Assembly (NCBI GenBank): GCA_040506895.1
Contig: JBEVVY010000001.1
Location: 3,519,116-3,583,115, forward strand
Length of the DNA: 64,000 bases
Direction: 5' to 3'
Source: Sedimenticola_A sp040506895
GTDB lineage: Bacteria; Pseudomonadota; Gammaproteobacteria; Chromatiales; Chromatiaceae
A program made the position numbers and the translations under genes. Below the pieces are notes generated by a model that saw nothing but the letters and a program-made list of their open reading frames with translations, searched no databases and had not been told where the DNA came from. Of the stretch, positions 1 through 7,307 are shown in pieces (position 1 is the first letter of the stretch; each line of letters opens with the position of its first letter).

Positions 1-143
1 TGCACCGCCGCTTCACCGGCTGCAACAAGCAGGTTCGTGCCAAGAATTTCAAGGCCCAGGGCGAGCAGTACCGCAACCTCGAGTACTTCCTGACCTACCA
101 GAGCAACGGCCTGGAACTCAACGGTCCCGGTGCCCGCAAGTAA
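1..143 (+). CDS. soxA: SoxA C-terminal fragment (L-cysteine S-thiosulfotransferase diheme/heme subunit)
   Basis: Only the last 46 codons are in the window; the reading frame starts at base 3 and ends with TAA at 141-143. The visible tail contains RFTGCNKQVRAK and EYFLTYQSNGL, which match the conserved C-terminal end of SoxA cytochromes. The Cys of FTGCN probably corresponds to the family's cysteine haem ligand; this is inferred from its place in the tail, not aligned. SoxA with SoxX forms the periplasmic c-type cytochrome that couples thiosulfate to the SoxYZ carrier. The position directly before soxK, soxL, soxY, soxZ and soxB supports the call. soxX is not seen and would have to lie upstream. 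Confidence 0.88.
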   Translation, partial: HRRFTGCNKQVRAKNFKAQGEQYRNLEYFLTYQSNGLELNGPGARK

Positions 144-175
144 GTCGCGGCTGAAGAAGATTTTGGAGAAATATT

Positions 176-514
176 ATGCGTAAATATATAAGCGTACTTG
201 CCCTTGCGGTTGCCCTGAGCGTGTCTGCAGGTGGTGTGCTGGCCGGTGAAAAGGCCAAGGCGGTCGATCCGAAGGCGGCAGAAGTGAGCAAGATGATCTC
301 GGCTGCGGATGCAGCCAGGAAGAAGGCTGCCACGGTGGAAGGCGAGTGGCGTGACACCGGAAAGTTCATCAAGCAGGCCAAGAAGGCGCTTGAGGGCGGT
401 GATTACGACAAGGCCATGAAGCTGGCGAAAAAGGCCAAGACCGAGGGTGAACTGGGTTATGCCCAGGCAGTGGCTCAGAAAGAGCTGAAGATGCCCGCGT
501 ACCTGAAATATTAA
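176..514 (+). CDS. soxK: SoxXA-binding protein SoxK
   Basis: A 112-residue exported protein. Residues 1-23 form a signal peptide ending near SAGGVLAG; the mature part is Lys/Ala-rich and helical, with an ending (GYAQAVAQKELKMPAYLKY) typical of the SoxXA-binding (SAXB/SoxK) family. SoxK binds SoxXA in the periplasm and stimulates its thiosulfate-linking activity. A GGAG ribosome-binding site lies just before the ATG. The gene follows soxA by 32 bp and precedes the rhodanese gene, the soxXAKL order known from purple sulfur bacteria and relatives. No odd features are seen. Confidence 0.85.
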   Translation: MRKYISVLALAVALSVSAGGVLAGEKAKAVDPKAAEVSKMISAADAARKKAATVEGEWRDTGKFIKQAKKALEGGDYDKAMKLAKKAKTEGELGYAQAVAQKELKMPAYLKY

Positions 515-543
515 TCACAGCCCCCACCTGGAGGATGTATAGA

Positions 544-1212
544 ATGAGAATCACCAAGATGTTAACTGCTTTTGCTCTGGTGGGCGGCCTTGCGGTTTCT
601 GCAAGCGCTTTTGCCGGTGGCGTCAATATCACTCCGTCACTGAAGTCGGTTGATGTGCTGCATGATGGCAAGCCGGTAACCATTGAGCGTACCGGTGACA
701 AGAATGCAACCGTTCCAAAGGCCTATGCCAAGGTGTCCCGTGCCTGTCCGCCATTCTGCGTACAGCCCATGACCGTGGCGTCCGGTGTGGACACTGTCGG
801 CGAGCTTGAAGTGCTGGGTTACCTCAAGCGTATCAGTGGCGGTGACCGCACGGTCATGGTGGTCGACTCACGCGAGTCTGCCTGGGTTAACCGCGGTACC
901 ATTCCCGGCGCCGTGAATATCCCCTGGAACAAGATCAACGTCGATGTGGCCGGTACCTTCGAGGTAGAGGCCGAGGCCGAGGGCCTGCAGGATATTCTGG
1001 TCAACCAGTTCGGTGCCAAGCTGGACAACGGTCACTGGGATTTCCGTAATGCCAAGACCCTGGTGCTGTTCTGTAACGGTATCTGGTGTCCACAGTCTTC
1101 CATCAATATCAAGACCCTGGTCAAGCTGGGTTACCCCGCGTACAAGCTGAAGTGGTACCGCGGTGGTGTGCAGGATTGGGTAAGCGTTGGCCTGACCACC
1201 GTTAAGCCCTGA
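544..1212 (+). CDS. soxL: Periplasmic rhodanese-like sulfurtransferase SoxL
   Basis: About 222 residues, with a signal peptide (MRITKMLTAFALVGG, cleavage near ASAFA) and a rhodanese domain carrying VVDSRE, GAVNIPW and the active-site segment LFCNGIWCPQS, with the likely catalytic Cys near residue 177. A GGAGG site at 530-534 is too close to the ATG at 535 but well spaced for the ATG at 544, so the latter is chosen. Rhodaneses of this type sit in soxXAKL clusters and are thought to help thiosulfate turnover by moving sulfane sulfur; the exact partner is inferred. Two nearby Cys (ACPPFC, residues about 60-65) add a possible disulfide or second sulfur-handling site. The active-site loop is CNGIWC rather than the textbook CxxGxR. 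Confidence 0.8.
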   Translation: MRITKMLTAFALVGGLAVSASAFAGGVNITPSLKSVDVLHDGKPVTIERTGDKNATVPKAYAKVSRACPPFCVQPMTVASGVDTVGELEVLGYLKRISGGDRTVMVVDSRESAWVNRGTIPGAVNIPWNKINVDVAGTFEVEAEAEGLQDILVNQFGAKLDNGHWDFRNAKTLVLFCNGIWCPQSSINIKTLVKLGYPAYKLKWYRGGVQDWVSVGLTTVKP

Positions 1213-1233
1213 TCAGACGAGGAGCAGAATTCA

Positions 1234-1704
1234 ATGAATATGAAACGACGTGTTTTCCTGAAAGGTTCAGTAGCTGCCAGCGCCCTGGGCGTGGCGGTAG
1301 GTGCAGGCCTTCTGACCCCCAAGGCGGTACTCGCCGCCTGGCCCAAGAATGCTTTCGAGGCAAAGAAGATACCTGATGCCCTGAATGCACTGCTCGGCAG
1401 CAGCGACATGGCCGACAGCGGTGACATCAAGATCAAGGCACCGGATATCGCCGAGAACGGCGCCGTGGTTCCGATCACCGTATCCACCGGTATGGCGGGC
1501 GTGGAGTCCATCTCCATCATTGCGGCCAACAACCCGGTTCCCCTGGTGGCAAGCTTCAACATGGGCGAAGGTGCCCAGGGCTTCGTCTCCACCCGTATCA
1601 AGATGGGTAAGACCGGTGACGTGGTAGCCGTGGTCAAGGCCGGCGGCAAGCTGCTCAGCAACCGCAAAGAGGTGAAGGTCACCATTGGTGGATGTGGGGG
1701 GTGA
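1234..1704 (+). CDS. soxY: Sulfur carrier protein SoxY
   Basis: A 156-residue protein with a Tat-like signal (RRVFLKGSVAASALG, cleavage near AVLA) and the hallmark C-terminal swinging arm VTIGGCGG, whose Cys carries the oxidised sulfur intermediates. SoxY pairs with SoxZ in the periplasm and is the substrate shuttle of the Sox cycle. GAGGAG precedes the ATG by a normal distance; a second ATG two codons later is also possible. The stop codon is followed at once by a very strong hairpin (1705-1741), and soxZ starts only 169 bp downstream, an unusually wide gap for these normally adjacent genes. Confidence 0.95.
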   Translation: MNMKRRVFLKGSVAASALGVAVGAGLLTPKAVLAAWPKNAFEAKKIPDALNALLGSSDMADSGDIKIKAPDIAENGAVVPITVSTGMAGVESISIIAANNPVPLVASFNMGEGAQGFVSTRIKMGKTGDVVAVVKAGGKLLSNRKEVKVTIGGCGG

Positions 1705-1764
1705 GCCAATTTATTTGGTCCAGTGGACCAAATAAATTGGCGAACGCCCGGCATGGATGCCGGG
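1705..1764 (+). promoter_or_regulatory. Tandem hairpins in the soxY-soxZ gap
   Basis: Bases 1705-1722 (GCCAATTTATTTGGTCCA) are the exact reverse complement of 1724-1741, giving a near-perfect long stem directly after the soxY stop. A second perfect stem follows: CCCGGCAT at 1747-1754 with ATGCCGGG at 1757-1764. Neither is followed by a T-run, so they do not look like intrinsic terminators; mRNA 3'-end protection or segmental processing between soxY and soxZ is an inference. Confidence 0.75.
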
Positions 1765-1872
1765 CCGGATCTGCCCCACATGGACGTGTACTTGCAAGCA
1801 GCCTGATTTAACCCGGCAGTAACAGCAAGCCAATAGACACCAAATACTGAAAGAATTTCGAGGAATACAGCA

Positions 1873-2190
1873 ATGGCTAAGAAAACCATTAAGATCCGCG
1901 CCAAGGATAAAGGTGGCGTGGTAACCGTGAAGGCCCTGATGACGCATCCGATGAACCCCAGTGGCCGCAAGGACAAGAAGACCGGTAAGCCCATCCCCGC
2001 GCACTTCATCCAGGAAGTGACCTGCGAGTCCGGTGGCAAGACCGTGATGAGCGGACTCCTGAGCGGCGGCGTGTCCAAGAACCCCTACATCTCGTTCAAG
2101 TTCACCGGCGCCAAGAAGGGTGACATGATGAAACTGAGCTGGGTGGACAACATGGGTAAGTCCGACTCCGCCGAAGCCAAGATCGGCTGA
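1873..2190 (+). CDS. soxZ: Sulfur-binding partner protein SoxZ
   Basis: A 105-residue protein without a signal peptide, matching SoxZ in length and motifs (KALMTHPMNPSGRKDKKTGK, IPAHFI, NPYISFKFTGAKKGD). SoxZ folds as a small Ig-like domain, forms the SoxYZ heterodimer and is carried across the membrane with Tat-exported SoxY. AGGA stands before the start. It is the third-last sox gene here; a clear intrinsic terminator follows it, so it probably ends a transcript with soxY. No anomalies are visible. Confidence 0.94.
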   Translation: MAKKTIKIRAKDKGGVVTVKALMTHPMNPSGRKDKKTGKPIPAHFIQEVTCESGGKTVMSGLLSGGVSKNPYISFKFTGAKKGDMMKLSWVDNMGKSDSAEAKIG

Positions 2191-2205
2191 TTTCATACCC
2201 CCCTG

Positions 2206-2243
2206 GCCGGTGCGGACCGTCTGCGGCCGCATCGGCTTTTTTT
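2206..2243 (+). terminator. Intrinsic terminator between soxZ and soxB
   Basis: GCCGGTGCGG (2206-2215) pairs with CCGCATCGGC (2227-2236), with one G-U pair, and is followed by seven T (2237-2243). It lies 15 bp after soxZ and about 60 bp before soxB, so it should at least partly separate soxB expression from soxYZ. Confidence 0.85.
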
Positions 2244-2305
2244 CACCCAATTTTCAGCGAGAGAGCCCCTTGGGCTGACGTGTGCGCCCAGAGAGAGGAA
2301 GCGCG

Positions 2306-4084
2306 ATGACAATATCAAGAAGAGAGTTTTTACATTTGATGGGTCTTGCCGGTGCAGCCGGTATGCTGCCGGGATCGGTCTTTTCCGCCGCACGCAAGCC
2401 TTCTGATCTCTACGAGATTCCGAAGTTCGGCAATGTCTGCCTGATGCACATGACCGACTGCCATGCCCAGCTGAACCCGATCTACTTCCGTGAGCCGAAC
2501 GTCAACATCGGTGTTGGCGGCGCACTGGGGAAGGCTCCTCACCTGGTGGGCCACAACCTGCTGAAACATTTCGGTGTCGAGCCGGGTGGTATTGAGGCCC
2601 ACGCCTTCAGCTATCTGAACTTCGACCAGGCTTCCCAGCAGTTTGGCAAGGTGGGTGGCTTTGCACACCTGAAGAGCCTGGTGAAGCGCCTGCGTGCCGA
2701 GCGTGGTGACGGCAACAGCCTGTTGATGGATGGCGGTGACACCTGGCAGGGTTCCGGAACCGCCTACTATACCCGGGGCAAGGACATGGTCGGCGCCTGT
2801 AACCTGCTCGGCGTTGACGTGATGACCGGTCACTGGGAGTTCACCTACCTGGACAAGGAGGTGATCGCCAACATCGCTGAGTTCAAGGGCGACTTCGTGG
2901 CCCAGAACGTCGGTATTACCGAGGATGCCCTGTTCGATTACAAGTTCGCAGACTTCGAGGGCTTCGACGAGGACGAGGGCCTCGCCTTCAAACCCTACAC
3001 CATCAAAAATGTCGGTGGAGCGCGGGTGGCTGTTATTGGCCAGGCGTTCCCCTACACGCCGATCGCCAACCCCCAGCGCTTCATCCCTGACTGGACCTTT
3101 GGTATCCAGGACGAGCGCATGCAGAGTGTGGTCGATGTGGTGCGTGAAAACGAGAAACCGGACGTGGTCGTGGTGATCTCCCACAACGGCATGGACGTGG
3201 ATCTGAAGATGGCGTCCCGTGTCAGTGGCATCGACGTGATCTTCGGCGGCCATACCCACGACGGTATGCCGGCTCCCACCGTTGTGAAGAACAAGGGTGG
3301 CAAGACCCTGGTCACCAATGCAGGCTCCAACGGCAAGTTCCTTGGCGTGATGGACCTGGATGTACGCAACGGCAAGGTTCAGGACTTCCGCTACCGACTG
3401 GTGCCGGTGTTCTCCAACCTGCTGCCGGCCGATGCCGAGATGCAGGCCTATATCAACGATGTACGCGCCCCCTACAAGGAGCAGCTGGAAGAGAAGCTGG
3501 CGGTTGCCGAGGAGACGCTCTACCGTCGCGGCAACTTCAACGGCACCTTCGACCAGGTGATCTGCGACGCCCTGCGTGTTGTGAACGATGCCCAGGTTTC
3601 CCTTTCACCCGGTTTCCGCTGGGGTACCTCGGTGCTGCCGGGTCAGACCATCACCATGGACAACGTGATGGACCAGACCTGTATCACCTATCCCGAGACC
3701 TACCGTCGGGAGATGAAGGGCTCGGATATCAAGGCGATTCTGGAGGATGTCTGCGACAACCTCTTCAACAGCGATCCCTACTACCAGCAGGGTGGAGACA
3801 TGGTGCGCGTCGGCGGACTCGACTACGTGTGCGATCCCAACGCGGGCTTCGGCAAGCGCATCAACAACATGACCCTGGACGACGGCACCGTGATCGAAGC
3901 CGACAAGAACTACACCGTGGCCGGCTGGGCGACCGTGGGTTCGAAGTCCCCGGGACGCCCGATCTGGGAAGTGGTTGGGGATTACCTGCGGGACAAGAAG
4001 ACGGTGAAGATCGAGAAGCTGAACACGCCGAAGCTGGTTGGCGTAAAAGGCAACCCCGGTATTGCAGATTACACCCTCGGATGA
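2306..4084 (+). CDS. soxB: Thiosulfohydrolase SoxB
   Basis: About 592 residues. The Tat signal SRREFLHLMGLAGAAG lies at the N terminus. The metallophosphoesterase half shows HMTDCHAQLNP, DGGDTWQGSG, ISHNG and GGHTHDG, the di-manganese ligands of the 5'-nucleotidase fold; the C-terminal half is the substrate-binding 5'-nucleotidase domain (GTFDQVICDALR, QTCITYPETYR). SoxB hydrolyses sulfate from the SoxY-bound thiosulfonate in the periplasm. The ATG at 2306 is chosen because GAGGAAG lies just before it and it gives a clean Tat signal; an in-frame upstream ATG exists at 2282. A terminator follows closely. Confidence 0.95.
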   Translation: MTISRREFLHLMGLAGAAGMLPGSVFSAARKPSDLYEIPKFGNVCLMHMTDCHAQLNPIYFREPNVNIGVGGALGKAPHLVGHNLLKHFGVEPGGIEAHAFSYLNFDQASQQFGKVGGFAHLKSLVKRLRAERGDGNSLLMDGGDTWQGSGTAYYTRGKDMVGACNLLGVDVMTGHWEFTYLDKEVIANIAEFKGDFVAQNVGITEDALFDYKFADFEGFDEDEGLAFKPYTIKNVGGARVAVIGQAFPYTPIANPQRFIPDWTFGIQDERMQSVVDVVRENEKPDVVVVISHNGMDVDLKMASRVSGIDVIFGGHTHDGMPAPTVVKNKGGKTLVTNAGSNGKFLGVMDLDVRNGKVQDFRYRLVPVFSNLLPADAEMQAYINDVRAPYKEQLEEKLAVAEETLYRRGNFNGTFDQVICDALRVVNDAQVSLSPGFRWGTSVLPGQTITMDNVMDQTCITYPETYRREMKGSDIKAILEDVCDNLFNSDPYYQQGGDMVRVGGLDYVCDPNAGFGKRINNMTLDDGTVIEADKNYTVAGWATVGSKSPGRPIWEVVGDYLRDKKTVKIEKLNTPKLVGVKGNPGIADYTLG

Positions 4085-4110
4085 GATTGGTTTCCATCCA
4101 CGTTGAGTTG

Positions 4111-4135
4111 GGCGCCCTCTGGGCGCCTTTTTTTT
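4111..4135 (+). terminator. Intrinsic terminator after soxB
   Basis: GGCGCCC and GGGCGCC form a perfect 7-bp stem with a TCT loop, followed by eight T. It lies 27 bp after the soxB stop and closes the sox cluster. Confidence 0.92.
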
Positions 4136-4313
4136 GTGAACCGTTTAAAGTTTTTCTGATCTCAATAACCGGGGCCCGGCCGAATCGTTGAGGATTGGGT
4201 TAGAATCCATGGATCAGCTGTTTTTTGGGACTGGCGTGGTTGAACGGGCCCCGCTGCCGAAGAATAATGGCAAAACAGTTGTTTCACCAATCAACTCTTG
4301 AGGATGAGTTTCA

Positions 4314-4973
4314 GTGAATAAAAAGCATCTAGTTGTGACCCTCGTACTCGTTTCGCTGGTGGCTGGCTGTAAGACGATCGACCCCTATACCAGGGAAGAG
4401 AAGACATCCAATACCGCCAAGGGTGCCGGGATTGGCGCGGTGGCGGGCGGAATCGCCGGCGCGATGATCAATAAGGACGACCGGGGCAAGGGTGCCGTTA
4501 TCGGTGCTGCCCTGGGTGCCGGTGTCGGTGGTGGCATAGGCTATTACATGGACCAGCAGGAGGCCGAGCTTCGGCGTATCCTCGAGGGCTCCGGCGTCAG
4601 CGTCACTCGCACGGGGGACAGCATTGTGCTGAACATGCCCGGCAACATCACCTTCGATACCAACAGTGCCGAGATCAAGGGCAGTTTCTACAATGTGCTG
4701 GACTCGGTGGGCCTGGTGCTCGAGAAGTTCGACAAGTCCGATCTCAGGGTCGCCGGCCACACGGACAGCACAGGCAGTCAGCAGTACAACCAGGGGCTGT
4801 CGGAACGTCGTGCAGACTCCGTGACCCGTTACCTGCAGCGCCGTGGAGTGGATCCGAGAAGGATCTACAGCATTGGCTATGGTGAAGACCGCCCCGTGGC
4901 CAGCAACGGTACGAGCCGTGGCCGCAGTCTCAACCGCAGGGTTGAAATCGAGATTCTGCCGCCACGGGCATAA
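4314..4973 (+). CDS. OmpA-family outer-membrane lipoprotein (YiaD-like)
   Basis: A 219-residue lipoprotein starting with GTG, with GAGGA nine bases upstream. Lipobox LVAGC is at about residues 16-20. A glycine-zipper region follows (KGAGIGAVAGGIAGAMI, AVIGAALGAGVGGGIGYY, residues about 37-82). The C-terminal half is an OmpA-like peptidoglycan-binding domain with NITFDTNSAEIK, GHTDSTGS, LSERRADSV and the closing NRRVEIEI. It probably anchors the outer membrane to peptidoglycan. The domain order equals that of YiaD. It stands alone between the soxB terminator and a convergent GNAT gene; no functional link with sox is implied. Confidence 0.88.
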   Translation: MNKKHLVVTLVLVSLVAGCKTIDPYTREEKTSNTAKGAGIGAVAGGIAGAMINKDDRGKGAVIGAALGAGVGGGIGYYMDQQEAELRRILEGSGVSVTRTGDSIVLNMPGNITFDTNSAEIKGSFYNVLDSVGLVLEKFDKSDLRVAGHTDSTGSQQYNQGLSERRADSVTRYLQRRGVDPRRIYSIGYGEDRPVASNGTSRGRSLNRRVEIEILPPRA

Positions 4974-5018
4974 CGGCTGTTCTGACGCAGGGGAGGAGGC
5001 GCTCTTCCCCTGTCCCGC

Positions 5019-5519
5019 CTACAGGGGTTTCTCCAGAAAGAGGTAGTGCACGCTCTCCTCGCTGCTGGAGAGCCCGCCGAAGCCGAGCCGGCGGTAGAGC
5101 CGCTCGGCATTCGTATTATCGTCCCTGACCTCCAGGGTGAGCTTGCAGCAGTCTCTCTCCCGGGCAAGCGTTTCCGCGGCCGCGATCAGGCGGCTGGCGA
5201 GCCCCCGGCCTCTCAGTTCGGGTTTCACGTAGATATCGTGGATATTGATCAGTGGTTTCGCCCTGAAGGTGGAGAAACCGGTGAAGCAGGTGGCAAACCC
5301 GGCAAACTGCTCATCATGTACCACCAGCAGCACCTGCGTGCCGGGATGGGCGCTCAGGGTCGGTACCAGGCGCTCTTTCACGTCCGAAGGCAGGGGGGCG
5401 GCTGCCCCTACCGGCTCCTCGGCATAGGCGTTCAGCAGACTGAGAAACGCGTCAGCATGGAGCCTGTTACCCAGATCGGCACGGATGACCCCGGGTGGTG
5501 ATTCAAGCTGGCTGGGCAT
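5019..5519 (-). CDS. GNAT-family N-acetyltransferase
   Basis: A 166-residue protein with the GNAT acetyl-CoA-binding motif A, VKPELRGRGLASRLI (about residues 98-112), and motif B, TNAERLYRRLGF. The acceptor substrate cannot be deduced. It lies 16 bp downstream of folD on the same strand, so the two are probably co-transcribed. The ribosome-binding site before the chosen ATG is weak, so the start could be further inside. It is a whole, normal-length single-domain enzyme. Confidence 0.82.
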   Translation of the reverse strand: MPSQLESPPGVIRADLGNRLHADAFLSLLNAYAEEPVGAAAPLPSDVKERLVPTLSAHPGTQVLLVVHDEQFAGFATCFTGFSTFRAKPLINIHDIYVKPELRGRGLASRLIAAAETLARERDCCKLTLEVRDDNTNAERLYRRLGFGGLSSSEESVHYLFLEKPL

Positions 5520-5535
5520 GGCAGCGTTGGCCGGA

Positions 5536-6393
5536 TCAGTCGGTTTCGTGGAGCTTGCGTGCCTGCAGCGTGTTCTCCAGCAGGGTGGCGATGGTCATAG
5601 GGCCTACACCGCCAGGTACCGGGGTGATCCAGGCCGCATTCTCCTTGGCAGCCTCGAAATCCACATCGCCGCACAGGGTGCCGTCCTCGAGACGGTTGAT
5701 GCCCACATCGATGACCAGGGCGCCAGGCTTGATCCAGTCACCCTGCACGAAGTTCGGGCGACCCACGCCGGCTACCACGACATCCGCCTGGCGTACCTTG
5801 TCAGCAAGATCCTTTGTACGGCTGTGGCAGACGGTGATGGTGCAGCGGGCGGCCAGCAGTTCCAGGGCGGCAGGGCGGCCGACGATATTGGACTGGCCGA
5901 TGATGATCGCGTCCAGGCCTTCCAGGTCCTGCCCGGTGCGCTCCAGCATGGTCATCACCCCCTTGGGGGTGCAGGGGCGCAGGGTGGGCATGCGCAGGGC
6001 CATGCGCCCGAAATTGTAGGGGTGGAAGCCATCCACATCCTTGGTCGGCAGGATGCGCTCGATCACCTCCTCCTCGTCGATCTGCTCCGGCAGGGGGAGC
6101 TGTACCAGGATACCGTCGACCTCGTCACGGCCGTTCAGCTCATCGATCAGGCCCAGGAGCTCTTCCTGGCTGGTTTCGGCGGGCAGTCTCTTCAGTTCCG
6201 AGAGGAATCCGACCTCTTCGCAGGAGCGCTGCTTGTTGCGCACATAGACCTGGGAAGCGGGATCCTCACCGACCAGTATCACCACCAGCCCCGGGGGACG
6301 CTGCCCCTCGGCAACCATCTGGCCTACCTGTGCCTTGATGTCTTGTCGGATGTCGGAAGCGATGGCTTTGCCGTCGAGGATCTGTGCGGTCAT
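5536..6393 (-). CDS. folD: Bifunctional methylenetetrahydrofolate dehydrogenase/cyclohydrolase FolD
   Basis: A 285-residue protein, full length for FolD. Visible motifs are YVRNKQRSCEEVGF with the catalytic Lys, QLPLPEQIDE, the signature KDVDGFHPYN, the nucleotide-binding GQSNIVGRP and the C-terminal PVPGGVGPMTIA. It interconverts 5,10-methylene- and 10-formyl-tetrahydrofolate in the cytosol and supplies one-carbon units, the same pool that GlyA (18.5 kb) feeds. The gene reads away from the tRNA operon and is followed 16 bp later by the GNAT gene. Confidence 0.96.
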   Translation of the reverse strand: MTAQILDGKAIASDIRQDIKAQVGQMVAEGQRPPGLVVILVGEDPASQVYVRNKQRSCEEVGFLSELKRLPAETSQEELLGLIDELNGRDEVDGILVQLPLPEQIDEEEVIERILPTKDVDGFHPYNFGRMALRMPTLRPCTPKGVMTMLERTGQDLEGLDAIIIGQSNIVGRPAALELLAARCTITVCHSRTKDLADKVRQADVVVAGVGRPNFVQGDWIKPGALVIDVGINRLEDGTLCGDVDFEAAKENAAWITPVPGGVGPMTIATLLENTLQARKLHETD

Positions 6394-6492
6394 TCAGGTG
6401 ATTCCACTGCTGGTTGAACGAAAGGCCGAATAATAACCCGAACCGTGGGATTAATCACCGGTCTGGATAGAGCAGGGAAGGGGAATTTATCG

Positions 6493-6521
6493 TTGACTAA
6501 GGCCCTGTCTCTGCGTATTAT
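6493..6521 (+). promoter_or_regulatory. Sigma-70 promoter of the tRNA operon
   Basis: TTGACT at 6493-6498 and TATTAT at 6516-6521 are separated by exactly 17 bases. The -10 box is followed by a GC-rich discriminator (TCCGCCTCCCC), the kind associated with growth-rate or stringent control of stable RNA genes. The start point should lie about 30 bases before tRNA-Pro. Confidence 0.85.
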
Positions 6522-6557
6522 TCCGCCTCCCCGCAAATATGGCGGGACCCGGTGTAT

Positions 6558-6634
6558 CGGGGTATAGCGCAGTCTGGTAGCGCGCCTGCTTTGGGAGCAG
6601 GATGTCGGGAGTTCGAATCTCTCTACCCCGACCA
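6558..6634 (+). tRNA. tRNA-Pro (anticodon TGG)
   Basis: Acceptor strands CGGGGTA and TACCCCG pair perfectly, the anticodon loop is TTTGGGA, the T-loop is GTTCGAATC, and CCA is encoded. It is the first tRNA of a four-gene operon. Confidence 0.97.
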
Positions 6635-6647
6635 ATTTTTTAGATCT

Positions 6648-6724
6648 GCGCCCGTAGCTCATTTGGATAGAGCATCGGCCTTCTAAGCCGAGGGTAGCAG
6701 GTTCGAGTCCTGCCGGGCGTGCCA
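6648..6724 (+). tRNA. tRNA-Arg (anticodon TCT)
   Basis: Acceptor GCGCCCG pairs with CGGGCGT (terminal G-U), the anticodon loop is CTTCTAA, the T-arm is CAGGTTCGAGTCCTG, and CCA is encoded. It is 13 bp after tRNA-Pro. Confidence 0.97.
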
Positions 6725-6745
6725 AAAAATTTGTAACAGTTCGAC

Positions 6746-6822
6746 GGTGGGTGTAGCTCAGTTGGTAGAGCCCCGGATTGTGATTCCGGTCGTCGTGGGT
6801 TCGAGTCCCATCATCCACCCCA
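6746..6822 (+). tRNA. tRNA-His (anticodon GTG)
   Basis: Acceptor GTGGGTG pairs with CATCCAC; the extra G at -1 (6746) opposite C73 is the tRNA-His identity mark. The anticodon loop is TTGTGAT and CCA is encoded. Confidence 0.97.
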
Positions 6823-6827
6823 ATTTT

Positions 6828-6903
6828 GGGCCATTAGCTCAGCTGGTAGAGCAGTGGACTCTTAATCCATTGGTCGAAGGTTCGAATCCTTCATGGCCCA
6901 CCA
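6828..6903 (+). tRNA. tRNA-Lys (anticodon CTT)
   Basis: Acceptor GGGCCAT pairs with ATGGCCC, the anticodon loop is CTCTTAA, the T-arm is GAAGGTTCGAATCCTTC, and CCA is encoded. It is only 5 bp after tRNA-His. Its last 16 bases (CCTTCATGGCCCACCA) are repeated three more times downstream at 183-bp intervals. Confidence 0.97.
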
Positions 6904-6916
6904 ATCCATAACGAAG

Positions 6917-6941
6917 CCCGGATCCTTTGATTCGGGTTTTT
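6917..6941 (+). terminator. Intrinsic terminator in repeat unit 1
   Basis: CCCGGATC pairs with GATTCGGG (one G-U pair) across CTTT, followed by five T. It lies 13 bp after the tRNA-Lys CCA and should end most tRNA operon transcripts. Confidence 0.88.
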
Positions 6942-7099
6942 CGTTTCTACGAAGGAGATTCGAACCTTCGACGAAATCAAAAAAAGCCAGGTTCGACAGC
7001 CGAGCACAAGCGAGGCTGAGCGTGGGAGCGCAGCGACCACGACCCGAAGGGCGAGGCGCAGCCGAGTAATCCTTCATGGCCCACCAATCCATAACGAAG

Positions 7100-7124
7100 C
7101 CCGGATCCTTTGATCCGGGTTTTT
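7100..7124 (+). terminator. Intrinsic terminator in repeat unit 2
   Basis: CCCGGATC and GATCCGGG form a perfect stem across CTTT, followed by five T. It is the same position in the unit as the first terminator. Confidence 0.85.
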
Positions 7125-7282
7125 CGTTTCTACGAAGGAGATTCGAACCTTCGACGAAATCAAAAAAAGCCAGGTTCGACAGCCGAGCACAAGCGAGGCT
7201 GAGCGTGGGAGCGCAGCGACCACGACCCGAAGGGCGAGGCGCAGCCGAGTAATCCTTCATGGCCCACCAATCCATAACGAAG

Positions 7283-7307
7283 CCCGGATCCTTTGATCCG
7301 GGTTTTT
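7283..7307 (+). terminator. Intrinsic terminator in repeat unit 3
   Basis: Identical to the unit-2 terminator: a perfect CCCGGATC/GATCCGGG stem, CTTT loop and five T. Confidence 0.85.

Noticed and set aside
6390..6818. Minus-strand frame through the tRNA operon
   Set aside because: Its translation is the antisense of tRNA genes, a well-known source of false gene calls.
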